Origin: Lysobacterales bacterium | GTDB taxonomy: Bacteria > Pseudomonadota > Gammaproteobacteria > Xanthomonadales > Rhodanobacteraceae | NCBI GenBank assembly: GCA_016707485.1 | Contig: JADJHN010000002.1 | Span: forward strand, 1,302,001 to 1,366,000 | Length of the DNA stretch: 64,000 nucleotides | Direction of reading: 5' to 3' | Shown here: positions 53,869 to 62,886 of the stretch, piece by piece | Layout: each line of letters begins with the position of its first letter | Position numbering within the stretch: position 1 is the stretch's first letter | Translations under genes and position numbers: made by a program | The notes under the pieces: model-generated | Told to the model about the DNA's origin: nothing | Databases searched by the model: none | The model's input: only the letters and a program-made list of their open reading frames with translations

Positions 53869-55449
53869 ATGAATGCAGCGACCGCTCGCAGCAGCCAGAC
53901 GAAATCGTTCTCGACGATCTTCCTGATCGAGATGTGGGAGCGCTTCGGCTATTACGGCATGCAGGCGCTGATCGTCTACTACATGGTCCAGCGCCTCGGC
54001 TTCGCCGACGAACGCGCCACCCTGGTCTGGGGTGCGGCAGCGGCGTTGATCTACGTGGCGCCGGCAATCGGTGGCTGGGTTGGCGACAAGATCCTCGGCA
54101 CCCGGCGCACCATGTTGCTCGGCGCGGTGATTCTCGCCATCGGCTACGGCCTGATGGTCGTGCCGGGCGAGAGCGTGTGGTTCCTGTTCTGCGCGCTTGG
54201 CGTGGTCGTCGTCGGCAACGGCTTGTTCAAGGCCAATGCCGGCAACCTCGTGCGCAAGATCTACGAAGGCGACGACTCGAAAATCGACAGCGCCTTCACG
54301 ATCTACTACATGGCAGTCAATCTCGGCGCGATGATCTCGCAGTTATTGACGCCCTGGCTGAAGGACTACGTCAACGCGCAGTACGGCAACGAACTCGGCT
54401 GGCATGTCGCCTTCGCGGTCTGCGCGATCGGCCTGGTCTTCGGCTTGGCCAACTATTCCCTCATGCGCAAGGCGATGTCGCATATCGGTTCGGATCCCGA
54501 TGCGCGACCGCTTGACTGGGGCAAGCTCGGCATGGTTCTCGGCCTGGGTGTCGTCGCTGTTTTCGCTTCGGCCTACATCCTCGAGCATCAGGGCGTTGCG
54601 CGTGCCTTTGTCTACATCGCCGCCATTACCGTTGTCGGCATCTTCGGCTGGCTGATTGCCACCGGCCAACGCGGCGAGCGGGCCGGCCTGATCGCCGCCC
54701 TGGTCCTGGTCGTGCAGACGATGTTCTATTTCATCTTCTACCAGCAGATGTCGACGTCATTGAGCCTGTTTGCGCTGCGCAATATCGATCCGGCGTTCAA
54801 CGTGTTCGGCAACCATCTCTGGGACTGGTCGCCGGCACAGTTCCAGGCCTTCAACCCGATCTGGATCTTCATCCTCAGCCCGATTCTCGCCTGGGTCTAT
54901 GCAGTCGCCGGGCGCAACAAGAAGGATCTGTCGATCGCCGGCAAGTTTGCACTGGGCTTCGTCATCGTCGCGGCAGGCTTCTTCATCTATGGCGCGGCCG
55001 GCCATTTTGCCGATGCCAGCGGCAAGGTTTCCTCGTGGCTGATGGTCTGGGGCTATGGCGCGATCTCGCTTGGCGAACTGCTGGTCAGCGCACTCGGTCT
55101 GGCGATGATCGCGCGCTACGTGCCGGCGCGCATGGGCGGTTTCATGATGGGTGCCTATTACGTCGCCTCCGGTGTTTCGCAATACCTTGGCGGTGTCGTC
55201 GCCACTTATGCCAGCGTGCCGCAGGACATCACCGAACCGCTGCAAACCCTTCCGATCTACACCAGTCTGTTCAATCGGCTCGGCATCGCCGCCCTGGTCT
55301 GTGCGCTGATCGCGATCGCCGTCTTGCCACTGATGAAGCGACTCTCGGCAACGCACAGCGCCGAAGCGGTACTCGGGCATTCCGCGGCTGGCGGCGACAT
55401 GCCGAGCATGGCCGCGGAAGAACAGGCCATGCGAAGGCCGCAATCGTGA
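53869..55449 (+). CDS. Second POT family peptide transporter
   Basis: A 526-aa proton-coupled peptide importer. E-x-x-E-R is E21-M-W-E24-R25 in EMWERFGYYGMQALIVYYMV, and the second signature is FTIYYMAVNLGAMISQLLTPW. It is clearly different from the first POT protein, for example in the WDWSPAQFQAFNPIWI segment typical of DtpA-type members, so the two probably have different peptide preferences. The start has no strong ribosome site. Confidence 0.92.
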   Translation: MNAATARSSQTKSFSTIFLIEMWERFGYYGMQALIVYYMVQRLGFADERATLVWGAAAALIYVAPAIGGWVGDKILGTRRTMLLGAVILAIGYGLMVVPGESVWFLFCALGVVVVGNGLFKANAGNLVRKIYEGDDSKIDSAFTIYYMAVNLGAMISQLLTPWLKDYVNAQYGNELGWHVAFAVCAIGLVFGLANYSLMRKAMSHIGSDPDARPLDWGKLGMVLGLGVVAVFASAYILEHQGVARAFVYIAAITVVGIFGWLIATGQRGERAGLIAALVLVVQTMFYFIFYQQMSTSLSLFALRNIDPAFNVFGNHLWDWSPAQFQAFNPIWIFILSPILAWVYAVAGRNKKDLSIAGKFALGFVIVAAGFFIYGAAGHFADASGKVSSWLMVWGYGAISLGELLVSALGLAMIARYVPARMGGFMMGAYYVASGVSQYLGGVVATYASVPQDITEPLQTLPIYTSLFNRLGIAALVCALIAIAVLPLMKRLSATHSAEAVLGHSAAGGDMPSMAAEEQAMRRPQS

Positions 55450-55459
55450 TCGAAGGCGA

Positions 55460-56182
55460 TCAGGGTTCCAGCCAGTCGGCACCGCCGAGTTGGCGGACCT
55501 GGCGCTCGATCCAGTTGGCGCGGCGCTGCACGTAGGCCGAAGGCCGCTCGACGTGCAGTTTGCGTGGATTGGGCAGCACGGCGGCGAGCAGGGCGCATTG
55601 GCGTGGATTCAGTTGCGCGGGCGTGTTGCGGAAAAAGTGAGCGCTGGCCGCACCGGCACCATAGATGCCGTCACCGAATTCGGCGATGTTGAGATAGACC
55701 TCGATGATGCGCTGCTTTGGCCAGAGCAGTTCGATGAGGGCGGTGAAATACGCTTCCAGCCCCTTGCGCACGAAACTGCGGCCATTCCACAGGAACAGGT
55801 TCTTCGCCACCTGCTGGCTGATCGTGCTGGCACCGCGCAGCCGCGCGCCGTCCTCGGCCTCGGCCAGCGCGGACTGGATCGCATCGACATCGAAGCCGTG
55901 ATGGTTCGGGAATTTCTGGTCTTCGGCCGCGACCAGGGCGATTGGCAGGTTCGCGGAAACCTCGACCAGCGGCGTCCAGCGATAGCGCAGGGTGAAATCC
56001 TGCTGACCCTCGATCAGGGCTTCCATGCGGCGTTCGATCATGAAGGCCGAGGTCAGCGGTGGCACGAAGCGCAGGATCAACACGAGCAGCACGCTCGAGG
56101 CGATCCACAGCAACGCGGCAAGGCCAAGCCAGCGGAAGATGCGGCGGGGCAGTGATCGTCTCGGAGACTTTCGGGATTCCAT
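55460..56182 (-). CDS. mtgA: Monofunctional biosynthetic peptidoglycan transglycosylase
   Basis: Polymerises lipid II into glycan strands at the inner membrane. The 240-aa protein has one N-terminal membrane helix (about 17-40) and a GT51 domain with the catalytic Glu87 in AAEDQKFPNHHGFDVDAI, GASTISQQVAKNLFLW and RIIEVYLNIAEFGDGIYG. No penicillin-binding domain is present, so it is the monofunctional form. It is convergent with the second POT gene, 10 bp apart. Confidence 0.95.
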   Translation of the reverse strand: MESRKSPRRSLPRRIFRWLGLAALLWIASSVLLVLILRFVPPLTSAFMIERRMEALIEGQQDFTLRYRWTPLVEVSANLPIALVAAEDQKFPNHHGFDVDAIQSALAEAEDGARLRGASTISQQVAKNLFLWNGRSFVRKGLEAYFTALIELLWPKQRIIEVYLNIAEFGDGIYGAGAASAHFFRNTPAQLNPRQCALLAAVLPNPRKLHVERPSAYVQRRANWIERQVRQLGGADWLEP

Positions 56183-56282
56183 TGCTTCGATTGTGCCATC
56201 CAGTGAACGCTGAATGGCTGCAGAAATGCAGAGGGGCGCGGATCCGCGCCCCTCTGCTGCCTTCACACTCGCGCGTGCGCTC

Positions 56283-59200
56283 CTACAGCGGTGTGCACAC
56301 GTAGGCCGGGTTGGCCGGATCGAAGCCGTCGACGAAGATCCGATCGGCACTGCTCAGGCGGATTTCATCGACGAACGCACCGCCCACTTCGTAGCCACCA
56401 TCCGACGAGAAGCGCCAGCGCAACTGGATTGTCTGGCCCGAATACGCAGCGAGACTTGCCGAGAAGTTCTGGAACGAAGCCACCGCTGCGTCATTGGTCG
56501 GCGTCGCGGAGGTCGAGCCGGCGAATCCGGCCTTGCCAACCGGATATCCGCAGGCATTGCCGGCATTGGTCACCGTACCCGAGGCCGGGTAGCCACCATT
56601 GGGCGGAAGATCGGTCCAGCTGGCGCCGCCGTTGGTCGAGACTTCCAGCATGAGCACATCCCAACCGGTCTCGATGTTGTACTTCATCTTGAAGTCGAGC
56701 GTGGCGCTGGGCTGCACGACAATTGGCGGTGTCGTCATCGCGCCGCAGCTGCTGGCCGGATAGTTCGCCCCATCGGCACCGCTGTGATAGCTGAGGGTGC
56801 CCGAGGTGGCCGCGGTGTTGGTGACTTGCCAGGGAGCAGCGAGGTTCGAGTAGACGTGGGTATCGCCATCATCCAGGTAAGTGTTGCCATCGACGCCGCT
56901 GGGCCCGATCGCCGTGCCTGCGACGGTCTGGCTGATGGGTGCGCTGTTGCCTTGCGAATCGGTTGCCAGAACCTTGTAGTAGTAAGGCGCTGCGGGCAGT
57001 ACTGCAAAATCCTCATAGCTCGCGCTTGCCACGTTCGTGGCAATCGTGGCCGGCGACGTGAAATAAGGATCCGAGGATCTCTGTACCGAATAGCTGACGG
57101 TGGGAGAAAGCGGGCAGTTCGATGTCGCGGCCGCCCAGTTCAGCGGCACCTTGCAGGTTGCATTGAGCGAGGCGCCACCGACCACGCTGGTGCCATCGAA
57201 CGACGGTTGCAGGTTGCATGCGCCACCGGCTGTCGTATCGATGCAGGCCGATGCATCACCCTCGATATCGTTGCTGACGCCACGAACCTTGTAGGCATAC
57301 GGATAGCCGCCCTGGCTCGTGGTATCGAGCAGAGGGCTGGATGCGGACGAACCCACCAGTCGGAAATCGCCGGCTGCCGCCGCCGCGCACGTGCCGGCCG
57401 CACGATAGAGCTGGAAGCCCTGGGCGCCACCAGCGGCACTGAAGGCAACCTGGGTGCCGCCTGCCACCGGCGCTACGCTGAGTCCCGTTGGAGCCGCGAA
57501 GGCCGGCGTGTTGGGCAGGCCGAATGCACCGGATACCGCCAGTGCATAACCCTGCCGATTCGTGTTCGGCCGCGAACCGCCAGGTACCGCCGTGCCTTTC
57601 ACGCGGAACGTGTAGCTGCCGGCGGTCGGCGCGGTCAGGCGCACCTGCTCGACCGTATTGCGGATATCCGCACTGCCGCCCGTGGTCGATTCGCCGGCGG
57701 TGAAGACGTTGCCGCGATACAGCGTGGCGCCCGGTCCGACCACTTCGAGGTCGAGATTGTTGACCAGGCTCAGCGCGGCACCGCTGGTTGCCTCGGGGTC
57801 ATACCAGGTCAGGGTCGCACGCAACTCCTGACCCGCCGCAACGTTGGCGATCGTGTACTCCTGCGTGTCGCCGGTCTGCACGCCGGCCACGTTGGTGCGC
57901 TCGAAAATGCGCAGGCGGCGATTGTCGTTGCCGAATGCACTCGGCGTGGTCGTGAACCAGAGGTTGGAGTCGGTCCAGCCGCGGCCCCAGCCGTAGTTGC
58001 CGTTGAAGAACTGATTGGAGGGTCCCGAACCGAGCACGGGATTGGTGCCGTTCAGGAGCACGGCCTTCAACGCCATCCCGCTCGGGTTGTAGGAGTCGGC
58101 GACGGTTTTTGTTCCGCGTGGATAGAAACCTTCGGTGAAGAACTGGCGCACGAGTCCGGCATTGCCTGCGATCGTCGGTGCGGCCATCGATGTTCCGGAT
58201 AGCCCTTTCGACACGGCGGCCTCGATCGTGGCCGTGGTGCTGGCATCACCCGATGCAGAAACCGTGCTGCTCCCGGGGGCCATGATGTCCGGTTTCAGGC
58301 GTCCGTCGACCGTCGGCCCGCGACTTGAAAAGCTCGCGACTATCTTGCTGCCGGAATGTCCGAGCGCGCCGACCGTGATCGCGTTCTTGGCATTTCCTGG
58401 CGATCCTGTCGTGGTTGCACCGCTGCCGTTATTGCCCGCCGAGACAACGAAGATCATGTCTTCGATGAGCGACAGCGTGTTGTCGACGATGCGGTCGCTG
58501 CCGCTGTAGGCGCCCGCGCTCGCACTTCCCCAACTCGCACTGTGGATGCGTGCACCGGCACTGTGCGCCTGCCTGATCGTGCCGCCGAGATTGGTAATGG
58601 ACAGGCAGCCCGTGGTGTCGTTGCCGATATCCTGGAACAGCAATTGCGCATTCGGCGCCATGCCATCGGCCAGTTCGTGGCCCGATGAAGTCGGCGTCGA
58701 TGCGCTGTAGGTGGTGGCGCCCACCGCGCCGCCGGCATCACCAGCGATCGTGCCGCTGGTGTGCGTGCCGTGAAAGCCGGTCGGGTTGCCGCCGGGACAC
58801 GTGGCGGTGTTGTCATATGCGGTTGCGCCTGGCTGCACCCAGTAGGCATAGACCTTGTTGTCGGCGTGGCTGACGCCCAGGGCCGGCGGTACCGGCGTGT
58901 CGGCTGTCGTGATCTCGATGTGGTCGCCGGCACCCTTGTTGAGTGTCGTGAACCACGCTTCATTGGCATCCAGGCCGGAATCGGAAATGCTGATGATCTG
59001 ACCCGTGCCGAACAGACCGTGGTCCCAGAGCGGCTGACGTCCCGCCTCGACGGCACCGGACCCAGGTGTGCCGGCGGTCGGGGAATCACCCTGGATTGCG
59101 CTGATGCCGCCCGAATTGTTGACGTATTCCTGAAGGTGCGGTGCAACCCAGGCGACACTGTCCTCGGCGGTGGCAGCACGGACCAGGGCGTCAAGCCCCT

Positions 59201-59831
59201 CTTCGCCGACGTGGACGCGGGCAAACGGCACGGAGTCGTTTTCCGCAACCGATACGATCGTGGTGCCGGGAACCTTCGCAAGGGCGGCTGCGATCCGGCT
59301 GGCCGATTCGCCGGCAAAACCGAACACGTCGATTTCGAGGCCCCCTTGCGGAGCGAGTATCAAATCTGCACGGGCGCTGGTCCAGAGCGCCGGATCCAGC
59401 TTCTGTCCGGGCTGGTAGACGCCAACCCAGCGCACGTCGGCATCGGCATGCAATTCGCGCAGCGTGTTGCCGTCGAGGCGAACCTGATAGGCGTTGTTCG
59501 GGACATAGCCAAGGAAGCGCACGCCGCGCTGCTCCAGCCGCGCTCGCGCCTTCGCCGGATCGTCATTGAACTGCACGATGGCGTAGCGCCCCGATGGCAC
59601 ATCGGCGGCAGCGCCCGTAGCGGAGAAATCGATGCGTTCTATAACCGGGTCAATGAGGCCTGATCGAAGCAGCAGCAGATGACTGTCGCCCGCACGCGCG
59701 TCGGTCAACTGGTCGGGTGTAACCGCTGCGGGAGCAACGATCAGCAAGTTGCCGGTCGCAGCATGGGCGTTGCCAATGGCAATGATGATTGCGGCGGAGA
59801 GAGCCGTGCGCACGATGGTTTTCGATTTCAT
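56283..59831 (-). CDS. Large secreted subtilisin-family (S8) serine protease
   Basis: A 1182-aa exported protease. Signal peptide about 1-24 (ending AHA), propeptide to about 265, then the catalytic domain with Asp284 (ISDSGLD), His354 (GFHGTHTSGTIAG), oxyanion Asn467 (SAGNNG) and Ser548 (LSGTSMAAP). After it comes a beta-barrel or P-like domain (about 655-790, LRATLTWYDPEA), as in KP-43-type subtilases, two fibronectin-III-like stretches, and a jelly-roll-like end. The last residues RIFVDGFDPANPAYVCTPL follow a C-terminal pattern common in secreted Xanthomonadales proteins. GGGGAAA precedes the ATG. Monocistronic; probably degrades external protein. Confidence 0.93.
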   Translation of the reverse strand: MKSKTIVRTALSAAIIIAIGNAHAATGNLLIVAPAAVTPDQLTDARAGDSHLLLLRSGLIDPVIERIDFSATGAAADVPSGRYAIVQFNDDPAKARARLEQRGVRFLGYVPNNAYQVRLDGNTLRELHADADVRWVGVYQPGQKLDPALWTSARADLILAPQGGLEIDVFGFAGESASRIAAALAKVPGTTIVSVAENDSVPFARVHVGEEGLDALVRAATAEDSVAWVAPHLQEYVNNSGGISAIQGDSPTAGTPGSGAVEAGRQPLWDHGLFGTGQIISISDSGLDANEAWFTTLNKGAGDHIEITTADTPVPPALGVSHADNKVYAYWVQPGATAYDNTATCPGGNPTGFHGTHTSGTIAGDAGGAVGATTYSASTPTSSGHELADGMAPNAQLLFQDIGNDTTGCLSITNLGGTIRQAHSAGARIHSASWGSASAGAYSGSDRIVDNTLSLIEDMIFVVSAGNNGSGATTTGSPGNAKNAITVGALGHSGSKIVASFSSRGPTVDGRLKPDIMAPGSSTVSASGDASTTATIEAAVSKGLSGTSMAAPTIAGNAGLVRQFFTEGFYPRGTKTVADSYNPSGMALKAVLLNGTNPVLGSGPSNQFFNGNYGWGRGWTDSNLWFTTTPSAFGNDNRRLRIFERTNVAGVQTGDTQEYTIANVAAGQELRATLTWYDPEATSGAALSLVNNLDLEVVGPGATLYRGNVFTAGESTTGGSADIRNTVEQVRLTAPTAGSYTFRVKGTAVPGGSRPNTNRQGYALAVSGAFGLPNTPAFAAPTGLSVAPVAGGTQVAFSAAGGAQGFQLYRAAGTCAAAAAGDFRLVGSSASSPLLDTTSQGGYPYAYKVRGVSNDIEGDASACIDTTAGGACNLQPSFDGTSVVGGASLNATCKVPLNWAAATSNCPLSPTVSYSVQRSSDPYFTSPATIATNVASASYEDFAVLPAAPYYYKVLATDSQGNSAPISQTVAGTAIGPSGVDGNTYLDDGDTHVYSNLAAPWQVTNTAATSGTLSYHSGADGANYPASSCGAMTTPPIVVQPSATLDFKMKYNIETGWDVLMLEVSTNGGASWTDLPPNGGYPASGTVTNAGNACGYPVGKAGFAGSTSATPTNDAAVASFQNFSASLAAYSGQTIQLRWRFSSDGGYEVGGAFVDEIRLSSADRIFVDGFDPANPAYVCTPL

Positions 59832-60195
59832 GTGTTTCCCCGGGAAATTCGGTTTTCGAAGTCTGGCAACGAATGGATGCGAATCGATTCAATTGTGCTT
59901 GAAAGGGCGGGAGCCCTGTCCAGTCCGCTGGATTGTCCGCAACGCCGATATTGGCTCGATCCGCTGCTCGAATGCTCCAGCGGTGGAACGATCTGCCGGC
60001 CAGTCCAGCGGCGGATCGGTATCCATGCGTGAAGTATCGAAGCGCTGAAATTGCTCCCGAACACCGCGCTTGTCCAGAGCCATCGGATGGGTGGTGGCAA
60101 CCAGGCAGGCCTATCGCGAGCGCCAAACGCTCTGCTGCCTTGCATCCGTCATCGCCGCCCGCATTTCGCTGGATCGTATCCATCACCCGCATGCC
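59832..60195. other. Divergent region between the subtilase and hslO genes
   Basis: 364 bp with no supported gene. It contains two similar stretches around CAGTCC-GCTGG (about 59917) and CAGTCCAGCGG (about 60001). The promoters of both flanking genes must lie here, but I could not assign them. Confidence 0.4.
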
Positions 60196-61086
60196 ATGAC
60201 CGTGAACGACGACAAGGCCTATTCGTTCCACCTGCAGAGTGCCGGCGTGCGCGGGCAAGTCGTGCATCTCCAGTCGAGCTGGCAGCAGGTCCTCGCCACC
60301 GCCGACTACCCGGCCGGCCTGCGCCGACTGCTCGGCGAGTCGCTTGTGGCCAGCGCACTTTTTGCCGGGGCGCTGAAGTTCGAGGGAAGTCTGTCGATTC
60401 ACCTGCGCGGCAGTGGTGCGTTGCGCCTGCTGTTTGCCGAATGCACCCATACCGGCGATCTGCGGGGCATCGCGCGCTGCGAAGACGACGGGCACGATGC
60501 GCATGTGGATCTCGCCCAGCCCGGGACTCAGCTCGCCATCACCATCGAGAACACGCAAAGCGAAACGCGTTACCAGGGCTTGGTCGCGGTTGAAGCAAAC
60601 CAGTTGGCCGGTGCCTTCGAGGGCTATTTCGAGCGCTCCGAACAGTTGCCAACCCGCCTCATGCTGGTCGAGCGCAATGGTCGTTGCGCCGGAATCATGC
60701 TGCAGCGGGTTGCCGAAGCGGGTGGACTGGCGGCGGCAAGCGATGCCGACGCGTGGAACCGCGTGTGCCACCTGCTGGCGACCTTGGGCGAGGACGAGCT
60801 CCTCGATCTGCCGGTTGAAACCTTGCTGCTGCGCCTGTTCCATGAAGAAGAGGTGATCCTGCAGGGCGCGCGCTCGCTGCGCTTTCGCTGCAGTTGCTCG
60901 CGCAGGCGTGTGCTGGACATGCTGCGATCACTGGGGCGCGAGGAGGCTTTTGCCGGCCTAGACGCGTCGGGCAAGCTGAAGGTGACCTGCGAGTTCTGCA
61001 ATCGCGACTACCTGCTGGATGAGGTCGATCTTGCCGGCCAGTTCGCCAAGTTCCCGCAGGCACCTGGTCCAGCAACCGCCCAGTAG
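60196..61086 (+). CDS. hslO: Redox-regulated chaperone Hsp33
   Basis: Holdase chaperone switched on by oxidative unfolding. The 296-aa protein has the N-terminal substrate domain (FHLQSAGVRGQVVHL, LGESLVASALFAGALKFEG) and the C-terminal zinc switch with C-x-C in RFRCSCSRRRV and C-x2-C in VTCEFCNRDY. Length is normal for the family. The ATG at 60196 is chosen because the conserved sequence begins just after it; in-frame upstream codons look non-coding. Confidence 0.95.
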   Translation: MTVNDDKAYSFHLQSAGVRGQVVHLQSSWQQVLATADYPAGLRRLLGESLVASALFAGALKFEGSLSIHLRGSGALRLLFAECTHTGDLRGIARCEDDGHDAHVDLAQPGTQLAITIENTQSETRYQGLVAVEANQLAGAFEGYFERSEQLPTRLMLVERNGRCAGIMLQRVAEAGGLAAASDADAWNRVCHLLATLGEDELLDLPVETLLLRLFHEEEVILQGARSLRFRCSCSRRRVLDMLRSLGREEAFAGLDASGKLKVTCEFCNRDYLLDEVDLAGQFAKFPQAPGPATAQ

Positions 61087-61401
61087 GCGGGCTCCTGCTT
61101 CGACGGCAATCACCAGCCGGCAGGGCGAACCGGTACCCGTCGCCCAAGTGCCCATCGACAGGCTTTGCGCGAGGCATGGGCAGCACTACCGCAAGCCCCT
61201 GACCGGCAACCGAAAACTTCCATTGATTCAAGCGTTACCGGCGCATAGTTGAGACCCGGTAGACTGTTTATTTTCCGTGAATGCGGATAAACTCAACCGC
61301 AGAAGGCCGCCGTGAAACCCGCGCTCCAGACAAGGATTGCAGGGAACTTGCGAGGCTCGTCACAGTCACCTGTAGTCCCGACCGGATTCGCCAAGATCGA
61401 G

Positions 61402-62454
61402 ATGTTGTCGCGCCTTGCCATCATCGTGTTGTCCCTGCTGCTGTCGGTTGATGCCGTCGCGCAGAAGATCGCACCTGCGACCCTGGTCGATGCACAGCGC
61501 CCCTTGGTGGACCACCTGCTGTCGATCGAGGTGGATGCGCCGCTTGCCGGCAGTTCCGCACAGGTCGTTCCCTTGTGGGCCAGCCAGGATGGGCGCCTGC
61601 TCGCCCTTGTCGCGATGTCGCGCAATGCAGGGGCACCGGCTTTGCCGCCCTCGCCGTCATTTGGTGGCGTTTCGGATCTGCGCATCGTCGATGCCACCGA
61701 TCTGTTCTCTGCGGGGCTGCGTTTGCGCATGGGTCACGGATTGCGCGCCGATCTGGCGCTTGGTCGCGAGGCCTCCTTGCCGCTTTCGCAAGGTTTTGCA
61801 GCCCATCCAAGTTGTCTGTCGGCATCGTGTTTCGCTGACGCCAACGCGTTGGCCCCGGCCGAAGCGTTGGCCGCGAGCATTGGGCTGGGTTGGACATCCT
61901 TGTCCGGGTACGGCCCGGATCTATCGTTTGGTTTGTCCTGGCTGAATGTCGAAAACCAGCCATTGCCGTTGCTGTCAGGCTTTGTGGCCAATGCCGGCCC
62001 GATTGACCTGGCCCTGGTCGACATGCCCGGCTTGGTTGATTACCGCTTGAATTCATTGCGGCAGGTGAACGCGCGGGGAGTCTGGCAGTTGGGGCAGGAC
62101 AAGCTCGTCGATCTGAGTGCTGCCCTCGGTCGCTCCAGGGTCTCGCCAATCTGGTACGGACTGACGAATTCGGGGCTCGATCTGGATCAGGCTTCGCTCG
62201 GACTGGGGCTGGCCAGCGGTCCCTTGCGTGGCAGCATAGTTGGCAGGATCAGCAGCATCGAGGTCCCCGGCCAGATTGGCACTCGTCGCTGGAGTGGCCT
62301 TGACCTCGGCGTGTCCTGGCGCACCCCTTGGCGCGGCGAAGTCACCGTTGGCGCGCAAAACGTGTGGTCTGCCCAGCTTGATGCATCGGCACCCCGCGAG
62401 GCCGATCCAAGCCAGGCGCGCATGCCTTACGTGCAGTATCGGCAGGATCTCTGA
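61402..62454 (+). CDS. Predicted outer-membrane beta-barrel-like hypothetical protein
   Basis: A 350-aa protein with a signal peptide (MLSRLAIIVLSLLLSVDAVAQ, cleavage after AVA), then a low-complexity first part and a second half of alternating short beta strands (LRMGHGLRADLALGREASL, VSWRTPWRGEVTVGAQNVW) closing with MPYVQYRQDL. The pattern suggests a small outer-membrane barrel; I recognise no named family. An in-frame GTG at 61312 would add 30 residues before the signal peptide and is less likely. It lies between hslO and a TonB receptor on the same strand but with long gaps on both sides. Confidence 0.65.
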   Translation: MLSRLAIIVLSLLLSVDAVAQKIAPATLVDAQRPLVDHLLSIEVDAPLAGSSAQVVPLWASQDGRLLALVAMSRNAGAPALPPSPSFGGVSDLRIVDATDLFSAGLRLRMGHGLRADLALGREASLPLSQGFAAHPSCLSASCFADANALAPAEALAASIGLGWTSLSGYGPDLSFGLSWLNVENQPLPLLSGFVANAGPIDLALVDMPGLVDYRLNSLRQVNARGVWQLGQDKLVDLSAALGRSRVSPIWYGLTNSGLDLDQASLGLGLASGPLRGSIVGRISSIEVPGQIGTRRWSGLDLGVSWRTPWRGEVTVGAQNVWSAQLDASAPREADPSQARMPYVQYRQDL

Positions 62455-62886
62455 GCCATCCCGCTCGCCGGCCACGGCATGGTTTCTTCCGGTCGTTGGC
62501 ATGCCGCCGTCAACGTCATTGAGCGCGCAGCCTGTTTCGATTCCCGTCTTCCCCTGCCTGGTGCCGTTTGCGCCTGGGGCCGTCTGCGCAGCATCCTCGT
62601 CCGCTGGAAGTCGGATCGATCCATCGGGATCTGCTCCGCCTCCGGCACCCGAGATCTAACTTGCTGAATATGATGAGTTAAATGTCGAATTTGCGGGCCT
62701 TGTTAAGGCCGCAATCAGGGATTCCCATAACGTGAGAATGTTGTTAGTATCCCGCCAATGCCAGCAGCCATCTGGTCTGTTTTTGGCTACCCAGCAGCAG
62801 GGAATGAGTGCCTCATAGTTCCTTTCCGCGCAACGTCCCGAATCCGTGTCACCTGTAACACCACTCTAAAAACGTTGGAGAGCGTA
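62455..62886 (+). other. Long intergenic leader of the TonB receptor gene
   Basis: 432 bp. The first 200 bp hold chance frames only. TGCGGGCCTT-GTT-AAGGCCGCA at 62692-62714 is a hairpin with one bulged G and could end the upstream transcript. The stretch from 62655 is AT-rich. Promoter-like elements follow at 62722-62750, leaving an untranslated leader of about 130 nt. Confidence 0.5.
62722..62750 (+). promoter_or_regulatory. Candidate promoter of the TonB receptor gene
   Basis: TTCCCA (62722-62727), 17 nt, TAGTAT (62745-62750). Four of six and about four of six consensus matches with ideal spacing. Confidence 0.35.

Noticed and set aside
56214..58202. 662-codon plus-strand open frame opposite the subtilase
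   Set aside because: Arg/Gly/Ala-rich antisense frame within a protease gene whose catalytic triad is intact.
62479..62667. 62-codon plus-strand frame before the TonB receptor
   Set aside because: No ribosome site, no hydrophobic or conserved pattern; probably chance.
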